Part shown: positions 1-13,188 of the stretch, piece by piece
How positions within the stretch are numbered: position 1 is the first letter of the stretch
How the letters are laid out: each line of letters opens with the position of its first letter
Assembly (NCBI RefSeq): GCF_023343835.1
Contig: NC_064472.1
Span: 11,461,469-11,525,468 of the forward strand
From: Lagopus muta
Taxonomy: Eukaryota > Chordata > Aves > Galliformes > Phasianidae
Reading direction: 5' to 3'
DNA: 64,000 bases
Made by a program: the position numbers and the translations under genes
The notes under the pieces: model-generated
Told to the model about the DNA's origin: nothing
Database searches by the model: none
The model's input: the letters and a program-made list of their open reading frames with translations, nothing else

Positions 1-1919
1 CTGAGCCACGTTTGTAACAGTAATTAATGATTGATGCATTAATTCAGACTTGAGGAGCAATGCCTATTTCATTTCAAGAATCTTCAAGAGAAGACTTGAA
101 AGTATTTATGTTGGAGACTTCTAAAAAAACCTTTTAGAAATAGCTAGCCAGATGGATCCAGAGAATGCTTATGCATGTCACATATGTCTAATGCCTTTCC
201 TTCCCCTGGGACCAAACTAGATTACATCATATTTTATGGTTACGGGACAGAATTTTAGTGGAACTTAGCCATATGGTTGAGTCATCTGTTCTCTTCAGTT
301 TTGGAAGGATTATACTAGCATCTTCAAAAGGCAGTTAAATTTATTGGCCTCTTTTAACCCATAAAATTTGGAAACCTTCTGCTGTTTCTGGCAATGAGAA
401 CACCCAATTTTCAGCTTATTTATACAATTTGCAATTATTAATTGAATATGTTAAAGATGCTGTTGGGGGTACAAAAAAGATGCTCATATTGTAGGTTAAT
501 CTGGCTTTTAATGTCTTGTGAGATGGAAGGAATCTCAAATGTGTATAATGCAGATTCTTAAAAAATATACTTTCTTTGCATTTTTGTCATGACCCACAAA
601 GCTCTTAGGATGTATCTCTTCTTCCTCACAGTCTTAAAACCTATTAAAAATCTTTGATCTCTCTCTCTTCACCTTGTCACATAAGTTATTGAAAAACATG
701 AATTTAACTCTCAGGCGGTCATTTGCTCCTGGGAGTAGTCAAAATTCAGCGGTTGTTTATTCATGGTTATTGTATTAGTCGCTCTCTGCAGAATCCAGCA
801 TAGCGTTGGTACGCAGTCTCAATTTTTGAAAAGTATGTAAACAGGATGTAACAGGGAGTGTGAATATTTGGAAGTATTTGTCAGACCACTCATAAGCATC
901 AAAGCAGAACAATGGCTTTAAGGGACTGTTTAATGAGATACACATTATTACTGTACTTTCTTTTTTTCCTCATTTCAGTACCTCTGTGGGCTGTGACAAA
1001 GAGGTTCCAGCCATAACAGGGATGTTTTTTATAATGGGAAAGGGGCTAATAGCACAGCAGCCCTGCTTACTTTACATGGGACTGTGTGCTCTGTCTCCAC
1101 AGAAATGCTGCGACTGTGCTGCCTTTCAGGATTTTGTACTTTCAGCATTTTTTCATTGTAGTTTTTTAGTTCTTTGTGACTTGGTACTGGAAAGATAACA
1201 GTTTCCAGGTAGTTTAGCTGAACTCTCTTAATCCAGAAACTGTGCATGGAGCTTTTGAAGAGATCACAATTTAAGACAGGCAGCCCTGGGAGAATTCAGT
1301 AATGTAGCAGCAGCGATGTTCCTCACTGCATCAAGACTGCACAGTCAAACCATTGCTAGCCCTAATCTCTGCTAACAGTAAATAGTTTGTGGCACACAAG
1401 TATAATTTGGTTTAGGAATAATTAATAAGAGCTGAATGAATGTTTTTTAACAAAAAATAACACACAGAATTATGAGTTCTATTGTTTGTGTGAATAATCC
1501 TAAAGTGTCTGGTGAGATGGAGGTTGTCCAAATGAGCAAGAGCATGATAGTGTTAGTGCTCAAGTAAATTGCACTTAGATAAGAATACTTAGATGAGAAT
1601 TGTGGGTTCCTTACGTGTAGGCTAGTCCATTAATACTGAGCTGGGGTAGTTGTGACAGGCAGCATATGGCTTGATCACTGAACTGACAAGAGTTAAACTT
1701 CCCAATACCCTGGGGCAAATAGCTGAGTTTCCACAGGCTGCCTGAAGGATAGTTTGATAGCTGCAGCCCTGATGGGATGAAGGATGAGGTCATCTGTGCA
1801 TGGCAGACAGAAAATCTGCATAAAGGGCATGTGATACATTATTCACTTCTGTAGAGAATGGGCTCTTTTGGCAGATGAGCTGTTTCTTCTTTATGGAAGA
1901 AATGGACCCAGAAGGTGTT

Positions 1920-2530
1920 GGTTTACTCTCAGCTAAACATGATCTAGAAGCGTGCTCAGGTTGCCAAGAAAGCCAATGGCATCCTGGCTTCTATCAGACA
2001 TAGTGTTGCCAGCAGGAGGAGGGAGGTGATCATCCCTCTCTGAGGAGCACCTTGAGTATTGTGTTCAGTTTTGGGCCCCTCACTACAAGAAAGACATCGA
2101 GGCCCTGGAGTGTGTCCAGAGAAGGGAAGTGGAGCTGGTGAGGGTTCTTGAGCACAAGTCTTACGAGAAGAGTCTGAGGGAACTGGAATAGTTTAGTCTG
2201 GATAAAAAGTAGGTTCAGGGGAGACTTAGAGCTCTCTACAGCTACCTGAAAGGAGGTTTTGGTAGGGTGGAGGTTGGCCTCTTCTCCCGTGTAAGTAGCA
2301 ACAGGACTAGAACAAATGGCTTCAAGTTGTGCCAGGGTAGGTTCGGGCTGGTTCAGTATTAGGAGAAATTTCTTCTCCAAAAGAGTTTTCAGGCACTACA
2401 GTGGACTGCCCAGGGAGGTGTTGAAGAGACACTTAGATGTCATGCGAAGGCTCATTGTTTATTGGGGAAATATTGGTGGTAGGTGGATGATCTTGGAGGT
2501 CTTTTCCAACCTTGGTAACTCTGTGATTCG
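1920..2530 (+). mobile_element. CR1 LINE 3' fragment
   Basis: The text follows the CR1 3' region: AGCCAATGGCATCCTGGCTT near 1970, the long 3' coding end, and the terminal block GATCTTGGAGGTCTTTTCCA plus CTCTGTGATTC. It is truncated at the 5' end, as usual for CR1, and is moderately diverged with broken frames. Confidence 0.9.
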
Positions 2531-5375
2531 TTCAGACTTGAGGGAAGAAGGTAGTGCAAGTGCTTGCTTATTCTTTCATCCTTTTACATAAGGTTCCTGC
2601 CATACATGGGAAGTTGATGTGCATACAGAGAATCGGATGTGGAAAACCATGTTTGATTGTCTATGCGTGTGTTACTGAGAATAAAAAACGTTGGAAGATG
2701 TGGTGCTGTGAAATCTTTCATGCTCTTCTTCTCTGTCTGCTGAAGTTAAATTTCATGCAAAACAAAGCTTTCCTTTGAAATGTTTGAGTCTTACTGGTAA
2801 TGAGTTTTAGGTATATGCCTAAATGTCTCTTCAATTGTCTTGCTCACCGATGCAAGTTAACACAGATAAGCTTGGCCTGCTGCTTTAATATCGAATTTTT
2901 GAGACCCAACAAATTTTAGATCTACAGGTCAGTCCATGACACAAATATATGTCACTAGTTTGTTGAAAATCAGACAGATAGTGAAACATTTTTGCTTTCT
3001 TTTTCAGTTGTGATGTACTTTCAGAGACTGAGTTGAGCCCTTAAAAAACTCCAAACAAAATAATTTTTTGGCATAGGGATTAGTCTCTATGTATGCACTG
3101 TGTTTAGTTTGGCAATGTCATGTGTTTCAAACTATGAGGCTATAACCCAGCACGGTGGATAAGTCATTACAAGAGGGATCAATTCAAATGTAAATAAACT
3201 GTTTATCTACCCTGAACAGTTTTGAGATTTTTAGCACAGGTTTTGTTAGGAATTATGAAATTTTTTTGCTTCGTAGGAGCTTAGTAAGTATCAAAAAGAG
3301 TGTGAGTGTGCTTTGAAAAGCAGCCATCCAAGACGTTTTCTGATGCTTACAGATAATATTAAGATGGTGGAATTTTGTCAGGTAATCTACTCAAGTTTGG
3401 TTAGCAGAAAGACAGAACAAAGCAAAATGGAAACAGCCTTCATTATGAGCTGTTGCTATAAGGTAGACATTTGTAAGATTAAAAACAAGGTGCTCTAGTG
3501 ACTTGTACCTTACAGCAGTAGTAATATTAATCAATGTGTGTGATTCCTGACTTGGAGCAATTCTGCTTGATGCTGGAGGCATTTATTTTTCTTGTCTTCA
3601 GACTTCATAATTAGCCTTTGTCTCTCTGTTCCATTACTCTATTTACAGAATAATGGGGAGGAAAAAAGAGCAATAGCCCTGAAATTAATGAAAGCCAACT
3701 TTATGCAGAAGTTGCAGAAATGCAGAAGTATGAGCAAAAACTGGGAAAGTTTGGAAGTAGGCAGGAGAAAACATGGAGTCATTTGTCAGCAAAGTGCCAG
3801 TCCTAGGAAGTGAGGTAATGTTGCAGTTGATTGTGTTTCAGCACAGGTGGATGTCCTTTTGCTTGTCTGAAAGCAAGAGTATCCATCAGGAACCTGTGGT
3901 CTCTGACTGAATTCACTAGTCAGCAAAAACTGGAAAATGTTTCTGAAGATCTGAGTAGATAGAGTGAGCTTAGATGCTTATCCCAGAAAATAACCGGTGC
4001 TCATTTTTGAGAATGGTCTGCTGAGGAAGTAGTATATGTACAGCATTGTATGTTTGAAGCTCACTGTCTGGAGTTGAGATGGTGATAAGAACATGGAGTT
4101 TAGAACTATGTCTTGGTCATTAGGCACACACTGATCCTCAGAATCCATTGTATCTAACACAGTATCACAGAATGGAAGATAGTCAGGTAATAGCTAAATA
4201 AACAAGCTTTGCTTGCAGATAGTTGGCAGTGTCCCTGTACCCTTCAGCCTGTTTATCACTGAAAAATACTTAACAGATAAAAAGTGAGATTAGATTGTCT
4301 AACCAATTTCAAATCTCACAGTTTCTTTATTCCAACTGAACACAAAGCAGTTGTATAACAGAAGCCCTGAGGACTTGAAGGGTTAAATGTCCTTTATATG
4401 AATTGCAGTTTGATCTTGAAACCAGGTAAAAATCTGTTAATTCAGTAGTTCTTCAGTCTTAAAACTTCATTAGAAAGCAGTTTTCTTCAGGCCTGTCGTG
4501 CTGTAGATCAGTTCTATTTATAATAATAGTAATAAATTATTATAAGTATGTAATGTATAGTGTATATTGTGTAAAGTGTATAATTAGTGTAAGAAAAACC
4601 TGAGGATTCTCTGTGGTCCTAGGCTAACAACTAAGGAGGTAGGGTTTTTTGTGTAGGTTTTCAGGGTTTTTTTTTAAGCCTATGTTCTGATTTATTGGGT
4701 GTTTTTTTTTGTTTGCTTGTTTGTTTTTTTTTTAAAGGGCTGACATGCTCAACAGTAAACAGGTAAACACAAGTCTATTATTTTCATTTTGGTTTAGTAA
4801 CATTTGCATAATAATTTCAAGATAAGAACAGTTAGAATTGTTATCTGAATGCATTGTAGCTCAAATCCTTAAAACTGTGATTGAAGGCAGAACAACGGGA
4901 GATGATCACTTCAGAGAGGAGTTTTTACTGTTCTCTGCTGGTGAAGCACTCTAATATCACAGCATGTAGCCACCTTTTGCTGGGAGACTTTCAGGGCAGT
5001 CCTACTGGCTGATAAAAATGTCCTGCTGAGTGACTTGCTGTTCAGCTGTATTATTCTGGGGGTCAGCATGAAAAAAGTTTTCTTCAGTAATAATCACTTC
5101 TTTATTCACAGAAGCTACTCAGTGAATAGGTAATTATCAAAGTTTACTGACTCTACCATTAGTCCTTTGTTAACACTGGTGGTTCATTCACTTGACTGTT
5201 TCCTGCATCCCTATAATGGTTTTTCTCTCCTGTTCAAATGGAATTTGTGTTTTGACACAAATATGGTCCATAGTATCAAACAGACCTGTTCACTTTGCAT
5301 ACCATTATTTTAACTAGACAGTGTAGCAGAAGGAGCAGGAGAATAGAGTAACACTTCTTGTTTGTAGCAAGTTTC

Positions 5376-5413
5376 ACGGAATCATAGAATCACCAAGGTA
5401 GGAAAGAAGTTCA
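5376..5413 (-). mobile_element. CR1 3' tail scrap
   Basis: GGAATCATAGAATCACCAAG is the reverse complement of the CR1 terminal octamer-like repeat, followed by a few tail bases. Only about 40 bases remain recognisable. Confidence 0.65.
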
Positions 5414-7920
5414 CAAACTACTTGCTACAGTGTTTCCACTTGTAAATAAATGCTTGTGTAAGCTCTGTGAACTGCAAATGTTTCTTTTGCTATATAGATA
5501 TAATTGAATGTTACTAGCAATCAGTCATCTCAGGTAGGGAACATGATTAGCCAAAAGAAGCTGGAAAAGACTTTCTGATATAGCAACTATTAATATACAG
5601 ATAATATCACGATGAGTTACCTTCAAGGCCTTTGTTACACTTTGCCTGTTCGATAACATAATTAGAGATCAAGACATTATTTGTGGTAAAGTTAATGAAC
5701 ACAGCGTCTTTTGGCACAGCACGCAGGGCACTGCTTTGGTGGGGCGTGGTGCAGCAAAGATTAGCTAGCTTGCAGTAGCTTTGGTGACTAATGAAGCACC
5801 TGGGCAGATTTTGAAAAGTATCTAGGAAATTGCTGGTTCCCCAGCAACTGACAGGGTTCTTGGATGTTGTAGCTTCTGGAGTCTACTAAGCTCTGAATGT
5901 CCTGGGAGCTGCTGCCATAGTTTTGGACAAGCTGTTGTTGATAAGTTCAGAAAATCTTGCCATTCTGCAAGGGAGATTTTCACTCACACCATGCGTGTTT
6001 GTTTCTGGCCAATTCAGTCTTGGGAATGGAGGACAGGGGCAAGTTTAGATAACTTAACCACTTACCACTGAGTCCTGGGTTGAATGTTTTCAGATAAGGC
6101 ATTCTTTAGACAAAAGCCGTCGTCTGTTGTTTTAACTTTGAGAGATGTTTTGTACAGTGAATGCATTCCCTACAATAGCATTGTTCTTGGGACCTCTTGG
6201 GAAATCCAGCACATGCTGACTTTTGTGGATGACCTTGTGATGCAGTGTTCAGGGTCTTTGCCATGCAATTGTGACGCTGATTTTTAAGTATTCCTTTCCT
6301 TTTCAGACAGCAAGTTGCTGAGTTTGAAGTTACCAGGAATTTCAATTTGCTACTCAGCTTCCCTGCAGTTCTGATTTCAGTGGAGATAACATAACTCTGT
6401 CTCCAATAGGTTTGTAACAATGCAAGGTCACTTAAATCATCTCCTGTAGGCTGCATGCCAAAGATAAAGAAACACAGTTGTTGTCCAATTAATGTTTGCT
6501 CAGGTCGTTGCACATGGGAAACACTGTGTACAAGTGCTAAGTAGAACTGTCACCTCTTGTTATATGTTGTTGTTGCTTGCATGGCATTTACTGCTAATCT
6601 TAGGTAACTGAGAATTAATATTGTGATGTGATCATGATGGAAAATAAGAAAGTATCTTTCTTAAACATTTTTTAAATTCTTAAACTTCTCATCTGGAAGC
6701 AAAAATGTTCATTTTGTCTGAGAAACAAAAACAATGCTCAGAATAGTTAGTGCAATATTTAACTACAAAAAGTAAGTTCTAATATGAAGATTTATCTCTG
6801 GACTCAAAACAATTTGCCATGTAAACATATTGAATGTGATCACAGTGGCAAAAGATTCTTAACGCAATTCCAGCACCGTACAGTAACTGTTAGATTATAT
6901 GACTGCAAGATACTTACAATTCCTGGGTTTGCAGAGGAAGTAACTTCTCTGTCTGTGGCTGATGGAGCTGCAGCCAGGACAGTTACTCCTATCCTGAAAA
7001 TTGTCGATGAAGGTACTGTGTACGCTTTGCTTTTGGCTCTGGTACCATGTCCTTTTTAATGAGTAATCATAAAGCAGTCAGCCAGTCTCCCCCGCCTTCT
7101 TCCTCACTCCCCAAACCTCAGTCTGACAGTGCTGTATGAAGGAGTGGCTTTCCCTCCTGAACTTGGCTAGCTCTGTCCTGCAGACTTCTTTCTCAGGTTC
7201 CTAAATGTTTAAACATGGAAAATTTTGGCTTCTGTCAGTGTTACAGTTAGGGCTGTAGGAGGGGGGTGGATTATCTACTCCCTTATATAAATGCACTCTT
7301 GTTAGTAGGAAAAGATTGCCTATTTGTTGGCAAGACAGAAAATTTCCTTTCATCCAAAAGCATGCACTTTTTGAGCATTGATCGCTATTCATTTCTCTTC
7401 ATATCCAATGAATCTAATCATGACCTAAATTTAACAGCACACTGATGTTTAAAAAAATAAAGTGGAAATGTGCAATGTAAGGTACTAATTCTGCTATATG
7501 AAGCTGAAATATGTCTCATTTGCATGTTTTTACAAACCACTGTTATTGCAGAATGTTAACTGGGAACTTTGTCTTGTTCTTGTTGAGGAAGGGATAAAGA
7601 AAGCTCACATGTATGATCTTTTCCATGGGGATTCTACGTGGAAGTATTTGCCTTTAATACTGAGCTGCTCGTTGTGTTTTTTTTAATCTGCATATGTCAT
7701 GGTGTACCATGCTGTCCCGGTTGCTCAATTAACTAATTTGCCAATTTGCAACACTTTAAAAAACACAAACAAAACATCCTTTGGCTTTATTTCTAACAAA
7801 TTGCATCTATTTAACTGCTTGAGTCTGACAGTTTTGTTGCTCTAGCACTATGCTCAAGAGATATTCAGAAGATGCTACTGCTGTTCTGTGTTAACATTTA
7901 GCTTGTGCCTATGTGCATTT

Positions 7921-8826
7921 GCTCACTTCAACATATTTATCAATGACCTGCATGGTGGAATCAAGTGCACCCTCATCAAACTTGCAGATAACACCAATTT
8001 GAATGTTACAGTTGACATAATAAAGAAACAGATGCCATGCAGAGGGACTGGGACAGGCTCAAAAGTGGATTTATGAGCACTGAATGAGGTTCAACAAGGC
8101 CGAGTGCAAGGTGTTGCACCTGGGTCAGGGCAATCCCAGATATGTGCACAGACTGGGAGAAGATCTCCTTGAGATCAGCCCTGCAGAGAAGGATTTGGGG
8201 GTTCTTTGAAACTGGACAGGAGCCAGTAGTGTGTGTTTGCAGCCTGGAAGGCCAATAGTGTCTTGGGTTGCATTAACAGCAGGGTGTCAGCAGGGATAGG
8301 GAGGTGGTTGTCTCCCTCTGCTCTGCCCTTGTGAGGCCCCAGCTGCAGTAATGAAGTACCCCAGGCCCCCAGCACAAGAAGGATATGGAGCTGCTGGACC
8401 AGGTCCAGAGGAGGTGATAAAGATGCTCAGAGGGCAGGAGCTCCTCTTCTATAAAGGAAGGTTCAGGGAGCTAAGCTTATTTAGCTTGGAGAAGACTCCA
8501 GGAAGACCTCATTGCAGCCTTCCAGTACTTACTAGGAGCTTATGGACAGGAGACAGTGATAGGACAAGAGGGAAGGGTTTTAAACTAAAAGAGGGGGATC
8601 TAGGTTAGATACTGGGAGGAAATTCTTTACTCAGAGAGTGGTGAAGCACTGGCATAGGTTCCCCAGGGAGGTTTTGGATGCTCCACCCCTGAAGGCCTTC
8701 AAGGCCAGCTTGAGTGGGACCCTGGGCAGCTTACACTGGTGGAAGGCAACTCTACCCATGACAGGGATTTGGAACTAGATAGTCTGTAATGTCCCTTCCA
8801 AACTAAGCCATTCTGTTATTCTATGA
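7921..8826 (+). mobile_element. CR1 LINE 3' fragment
   Basis: Starts in the reverse-transcriptase C-terminal region (conceptual FNIFINDL-like and ADNTNL-like motifs; the usual ADDTKL has decayed) and runs to the TTCTGTTATTCTATGA tail. About 0.9 kb; frames are interrupted. Confidence 0.92.
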
Positions 8827-9344
8827 ATGCATGACTAGGCATCTCTGTTGTAACAGGAAACATTAATTTATACTACATTGAAGAAGTAAGTGACGTAACT
8901 GAAGCTTCTGAAGGGCTATTTGGTGGATGATGCTATGCTGCCTGACTGGAATGTAGTTTTGTAGTGGGTGTAGATAAAGCAAGGAATCAACAATGAACCT
9001 TGTGATAGAGGAGGCAGCATGTGTGGCACGGGCAGCTGAAGAAAATTGCCTTTGAGAAATGTTTGGGCTTCCTAGATAAGTGGTGTAGGATGGCTTGTGG
9101 GACTGCAGTGGCAAAAGCTTATCGCAGAAGGCTTAAGAACTTAAGGACTCCAGTTACATCACCTACAGACTACCTCTGTCCTTCGATACTCTTGGCTATG
9201 GAGAGCATCTCTCATGTCCATGCTGTCCAAGACAAACAAATGATGCTGCTGCGTGATAAGTGATAGCTCGAGGTGCCTTTTTCAGATGTTTACTGAGCAG
9301 TAGCAGCAGCAGCTAGGAGTTTCCATGTTTTGCACTGCCTGCAC

Positions 9345-9998
9345 AAAGCTGAATGGTGCAGTTGACATGAGCAGGGATGCTATCCAGAAGGTCCTGAGCA
9401 TGCTTGAGATTTGGGCCTGTGCCAACCTCATGAAGTTCATCAAGGCCATGTCCAAGGTCCTGTGCCTGGCTTGGGGCAGTTGAAAGCACAGATACAGGTT
9501 GGGAAGAGAGCAGCTCTGAGAAGAAGGATTTGGGGTTGTTGGTTGATGAAACACTCAATGTAAGCTTGCAGTGTGTGCTTGCAGCCCAGAAGGCCAACCA
9601 TATCCTGGATTGCATCATGAGAAGTGTAACCAGCAGGTTGAGGAAGGTGATTCTGCCCCTCCGCTCTCATGAGACCCCAACAGGAGTCCTGTGCCCAGTT
9701 CTGGGGGCTGCAACACGAGAAGGACATGGAGCTGTTGGAGCAGGTCCAGAAGAGGGCCACAAAGATGATCAGAGGGCTGGAGCACCACCACTATGAGGAC
9801 AGGCTGAAAGAGTTGGGGCATTTCAGCCTAGAGAAGAGTCTGGGCAGATGTTGTAATGGCCTTCCAGTACCTAAAGGGGTCTACAGGAGAGCTGGGGCAG
9901 GACTTTTTATCGGGGCATGTAGCGACAGGAGGGGAGGAAATGGCTTTAAACTGGAAGAGGGTAGATTTAGACTAGATATTAGGGAGAAATTCTTTATT
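9345..9998 (+). mobile_element. CR1 LINE fragment lacking its 3' tail
   Basis: Matches the mid-3' CR1 region, for example AGAAGGATTTGGGGTTGTTG and GAAGGACATGGAGCTGTTGG, but stops at GGAGAAATTCTTTATTG, where other copies here continue to the terminal repeat. A later deletion or recombination removed the end. Confidence 0.88.
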
Positions 9999-10257
9999 GT
10001 TTTTGATTACATGAGTTGCTATGAAACTCTCACTGACTTAAATTTCTCCGAGTTGCTTCCAGCTATGGGTGCAGTGTTTTTCTGAGAGTATATTGTTACT
10101 TCCAGATATTTTTTGTCTCAAATGGAATGGATAATAGAGCTAAAATTTCCTACAGGAGTCGGTATTTTTCAGAGTCTGTTGTATGCCATTTATTTATTAG
10201 TTGTCCCTTTAACTTCTGGAATGCATTGTGCAAGGCTGCTGTGGAATGTAGTAGAGA

Positions 10258-10307
10258 AATGATGATCGGCTAGTGCAGGCAGTGGAGAATGGTGATCCTG
10301 AAAAAGT
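10258..10307 (+). pseudogene. Partial duplicate of the first visible RAI14 exon
   Basis: Fifty bases match 13076-13125 with a single C-to-G change, about 2.8 kb upstream of the real exon and in the same orientation. Conceptually it reads [16 protein letters not shown], with Val for Leu. It has no usable pyrimidine tract before it and no donor at the matching place, so it looks like a non-functional exon scrap rather than an alternative exon. Similarity ends abruptly downstream; upstream only a short GTGGAAT is shared. Confidence 0.8.
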
Positions 10308-13057
10308 TATATTAGAAAAATACTTAAGCAACAGTTGATACCTGCATAGTTTCTTTTTTCTTTTTTTTTTCTCCTATTTGGACAGTTGTCTCCCCATTCT
10401 ATTTTGCAAATGAAAAAAAAGGTCTCTAAATAGATTTGTGTAACTTGCATTGTAGTTAAATGTGTATAATTCTCAGATAGCTTGAAAAGAACTGGGTATT
10501 TCATCTTTTAGGAGTCTTACAGAGAATACAGCTATTTTAATTTTTTAAATGAGCCTGTTACACACCGACAAAGGGAAACTGTGTTCTTTTGTCTTTCAGT
10601 AGCAAAACAAAAGAGCTGATATGATAGGATTAAAGATGTTATAGCATTACTGAGGATATCTGAGAACATATAATTGAAAAAAGTACAGTTGGGTTAAGTA
10701 TTTGACCAATCTGTAAGACTGGTTATTTCTTCAGCAAATCTCAGACATAGTGTTTAGAAGAAGAGGTACTAATTAGGTATAGAATTAGCACCTTGAAAAC
10801 AAAGGTCCAAAATTACATATTTTCCTGTTTTAGTCTCTAGTCTCCCTGGCTTTCCTCTAAATAGGTAAAAGAATTATCAGCATTGCAAAAAAATATAAGG
10901 AAATGGACATTGGTGGCTGTTCTTTGGTGCTGAGATGGAGCTGGCAGACCTGAGCTTTTCAGGGTCTTCATGAGAAACTGCTTTGCCTAACATCTTGTGT
11001 GTCTGACTGTTTAATTCACAGATACAAGGGATTCTGACCTAAGTTAGGGTTATCAGTTACCTGCTGTCTCCTCCTTTCTGAAGACTAAGGGGAAAAAAAG
11101 GTGTGGGATTTAGGTGATACTAATGCTTTGCAGTCATCAGGGAATTCACTAAACATCTTGTATTTAAATATCTTATCTGACTGCATAATAAAAAACCCAC
11201 AGAAACAGGAGTAAGTACCAAAACAGAAGGCACAACATGTTGTCAAACTGTTAATTTTAAAACACTTTATTTACCAAGAAGATATTTTTTCCTTTACATC
11301 TGTTTTTGATAGTAGGCTCTCTTTAAAAGGATAAAAATTCCTAACTGAAGAATATGCAGTGTTTCATTTTAGGTGGAGCCTGCTGCTTGAAAGGGTATTC
11401 ATTGCCATGGAGTCTAAGTATTGCTAGGGGAAACATCATTTTTTGCAGACAAAACTATTGCTCTGCAATCTACAGATATCTCTTCCAGTGGTGTAAGAAC
11501 AAAGCATATAACCTGCTTGATGCAGTTACCCACCAGTCATAACAGCATCATAAGCCTGCAGTTGTTCTTAGTCTTTTGCATGCCACTTGCTTTGACAGGG
11601 CAACCATTCATATTCCTGGTTCCAGGTGTTGCTCTGTCATCTCCTGTCTACTTTCTTGCCTGGACTGTACTCTCACATTAATGTTGTATTGCTGTTTTTT
11701 TTTAGTTTGTTTTCTGTTAAAAAATAAATAAATCTATATCTTCATTTGTTTCACTTTTAAATATATAGCAACACTTTTCTTCCCTTCTACTTTTGAGAGA
11801 GTGCAGAGCCTGCAGAGCTGATTTGTACCAGTGTGCAGCTCATACATTTTTTCTCACAAGTCCAGACGGCAGAGTATTGAACATTTTGTTCAGCTAGCGG
11901 CAAAAAAAAAATATCTCTACAAAGTGTCAGAACAAAGTGCTCTTTAAGCTGAATATTTCTCAAGGAGCATATTAATATGATTTCAGTCTTTGCCAAAGTT
12001 GTTTGTGCAAAAGTCCAGTACTGACGAACAGATAGTTATGCTGGAGATGAGCTAACTGATGTCAGAGAAGACTGTAATCTGTTGAAGGTACTTCACTGAG
12101 TGTAGCAGGATGCAGTGCTAAGCCAACAGCAGCTTTTAATTGCATATGCATCAGATGTTCTTCCTGAAGGCTGTGCCTTGTTGTTAGCCCACTGTAGAAA
12201 GAGTAGCTGAAACTTTTCCTGAGCTTTATTATTTTGCTGTGCTTACATGGGATATAAAAGGTTACTTTGTATTCTTAGTAACTTCCTGGATTCTGGTTAC
12301 AGATCTGGTAGAAGAAAAACACCGTGTCCTGAGAGCCTGGAATCATAGGGGGCATCATCAATCACATTAGGAAGTAGTGTCTTTTCACTGATACAGGCAA
12401 TCAGAATCTCCAAAGGGATATTAGTGAACTCTCTTTGGAAAGGTTTAAATGTAAGGTGCTTGTCTTTTGCTTTCAGTAGTACTATGGATGTACTGTCTGT
12501 TGCAGCTTGATCCCTTTGTCTTAAAGGCAGGCATGGGGGTTAAAAGCTCAGTAGAATTAGTTACAGCCAACAAAGGTAAGTCTCTTGACCTGTTATGCTT
12601 CATGAAGTGAGACAATAGGAAAGACCTGAAATATGTAAAGTTTTGTCTGGCCTATGTTTGTAGGGTGGGATGTGAATCAGCTGAGATAGCTCATTGGTTA
12701 TCCATCTGATGTGTGTGATGAAGATCTCAGGGGGTAAGTACAGCTCCAAAATAGAAAGCAAGACTAGACAAACTATAGAGAACTCCTTCAAATAGAGTAG
12801 GAGCAACATCTGCACTACTCTTCTACAGTGTTTCCGTGTCAGAGGTCATCTTTGGTGGTGACTTAGGTCCTGGCTTGAGCATTTGACTACTTAGGAGTTT
12901 ATGCTACACAGGTTGCAACTTTATTTAATGCAGCTTTATCTGCATGTTCTTTAAGCTTTTGACTGAGTTTCATTGGTACTGAATATGTGCAAGATCATTC
13001 CAGGAAGCCTGTGCAGAGTGCTATTACTAATAATGTTTCTTTCTCCTTTTACTGCAG

Positions 13058-13188
13058 ACTAATGAGTGGAATAAGAATGATGATCGGCTACTGCAGGCAG
13101 TGGAGAATGGTGATCCTGAAAAAGTGGCTTCGTTGCTGGGTAAAAAGGGAGCCAGTGCCACCAAACAAGATAGTGAGGGGAAAACTGC
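13058..13188 (+). CDS. RAI14: RAI14 exon (first visible): start of ankyrin domain
   Basis: The reading frame begins [19 protein letters not shown] and ends GKTA with a split codon (phase 2). The acceptor is preceded by a pyrimidine tract and TACTGCAG; the donor is GTAAGT. The family's preceding residues (MKSLKA... start) are not upstream in a readable frame, so the start exon is outside the window. Confidence 0.96.

Larger units (their letters stand above)
1..13057 (+). other. RAI14: RAI14 5' intron (left end outside window)
   Basis: This AT-rich stretch has no exon I can match to RAI14. It contains CR1 fragments at about 1920-2530, 5376-5413, 7921-8826 and 9345-9998, the exon scrap at 10258, and T-rich tracts near 4640-4735. 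The remaining sequence, including 2531-5375, 5414-7920, 8827-9344 and 10308-13057, shows nothing I can identify. Confidence 0.7.

Noticed and set aside
3650..3815. Acceptor-like TTTACAG followed by a coding-looking stretch with a GAG|GTAATG donor
   Set aside because: One frame looks helical (YAEVAEMQKYEQKLGKFG) but has stops just upstream in that frame and ends in TAG before the donor; it matches no RAI14 sequence and no family I could name. Possibly a decayed retrocopy, but unsupported.
6106..6513. 135-codon minus-strand open frame
   Set aside because: No recognisable family, no splice support, low-complexity mix of Cys/Lys/Gln; length is within chance for this window.
9440..10085. Several overlapping 100-138 codon open frames
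   Set aside because: They lie inside a CR1 copy and are LINE-derived frames, not host genes.
10258..10307. Mutually exclusive alternative RAI14 exon
   Set aside because: The copy lacks an acceptor tract and donor, and the flanking sequence immediately departs from exon sequence; treated as a duplicated fragment.
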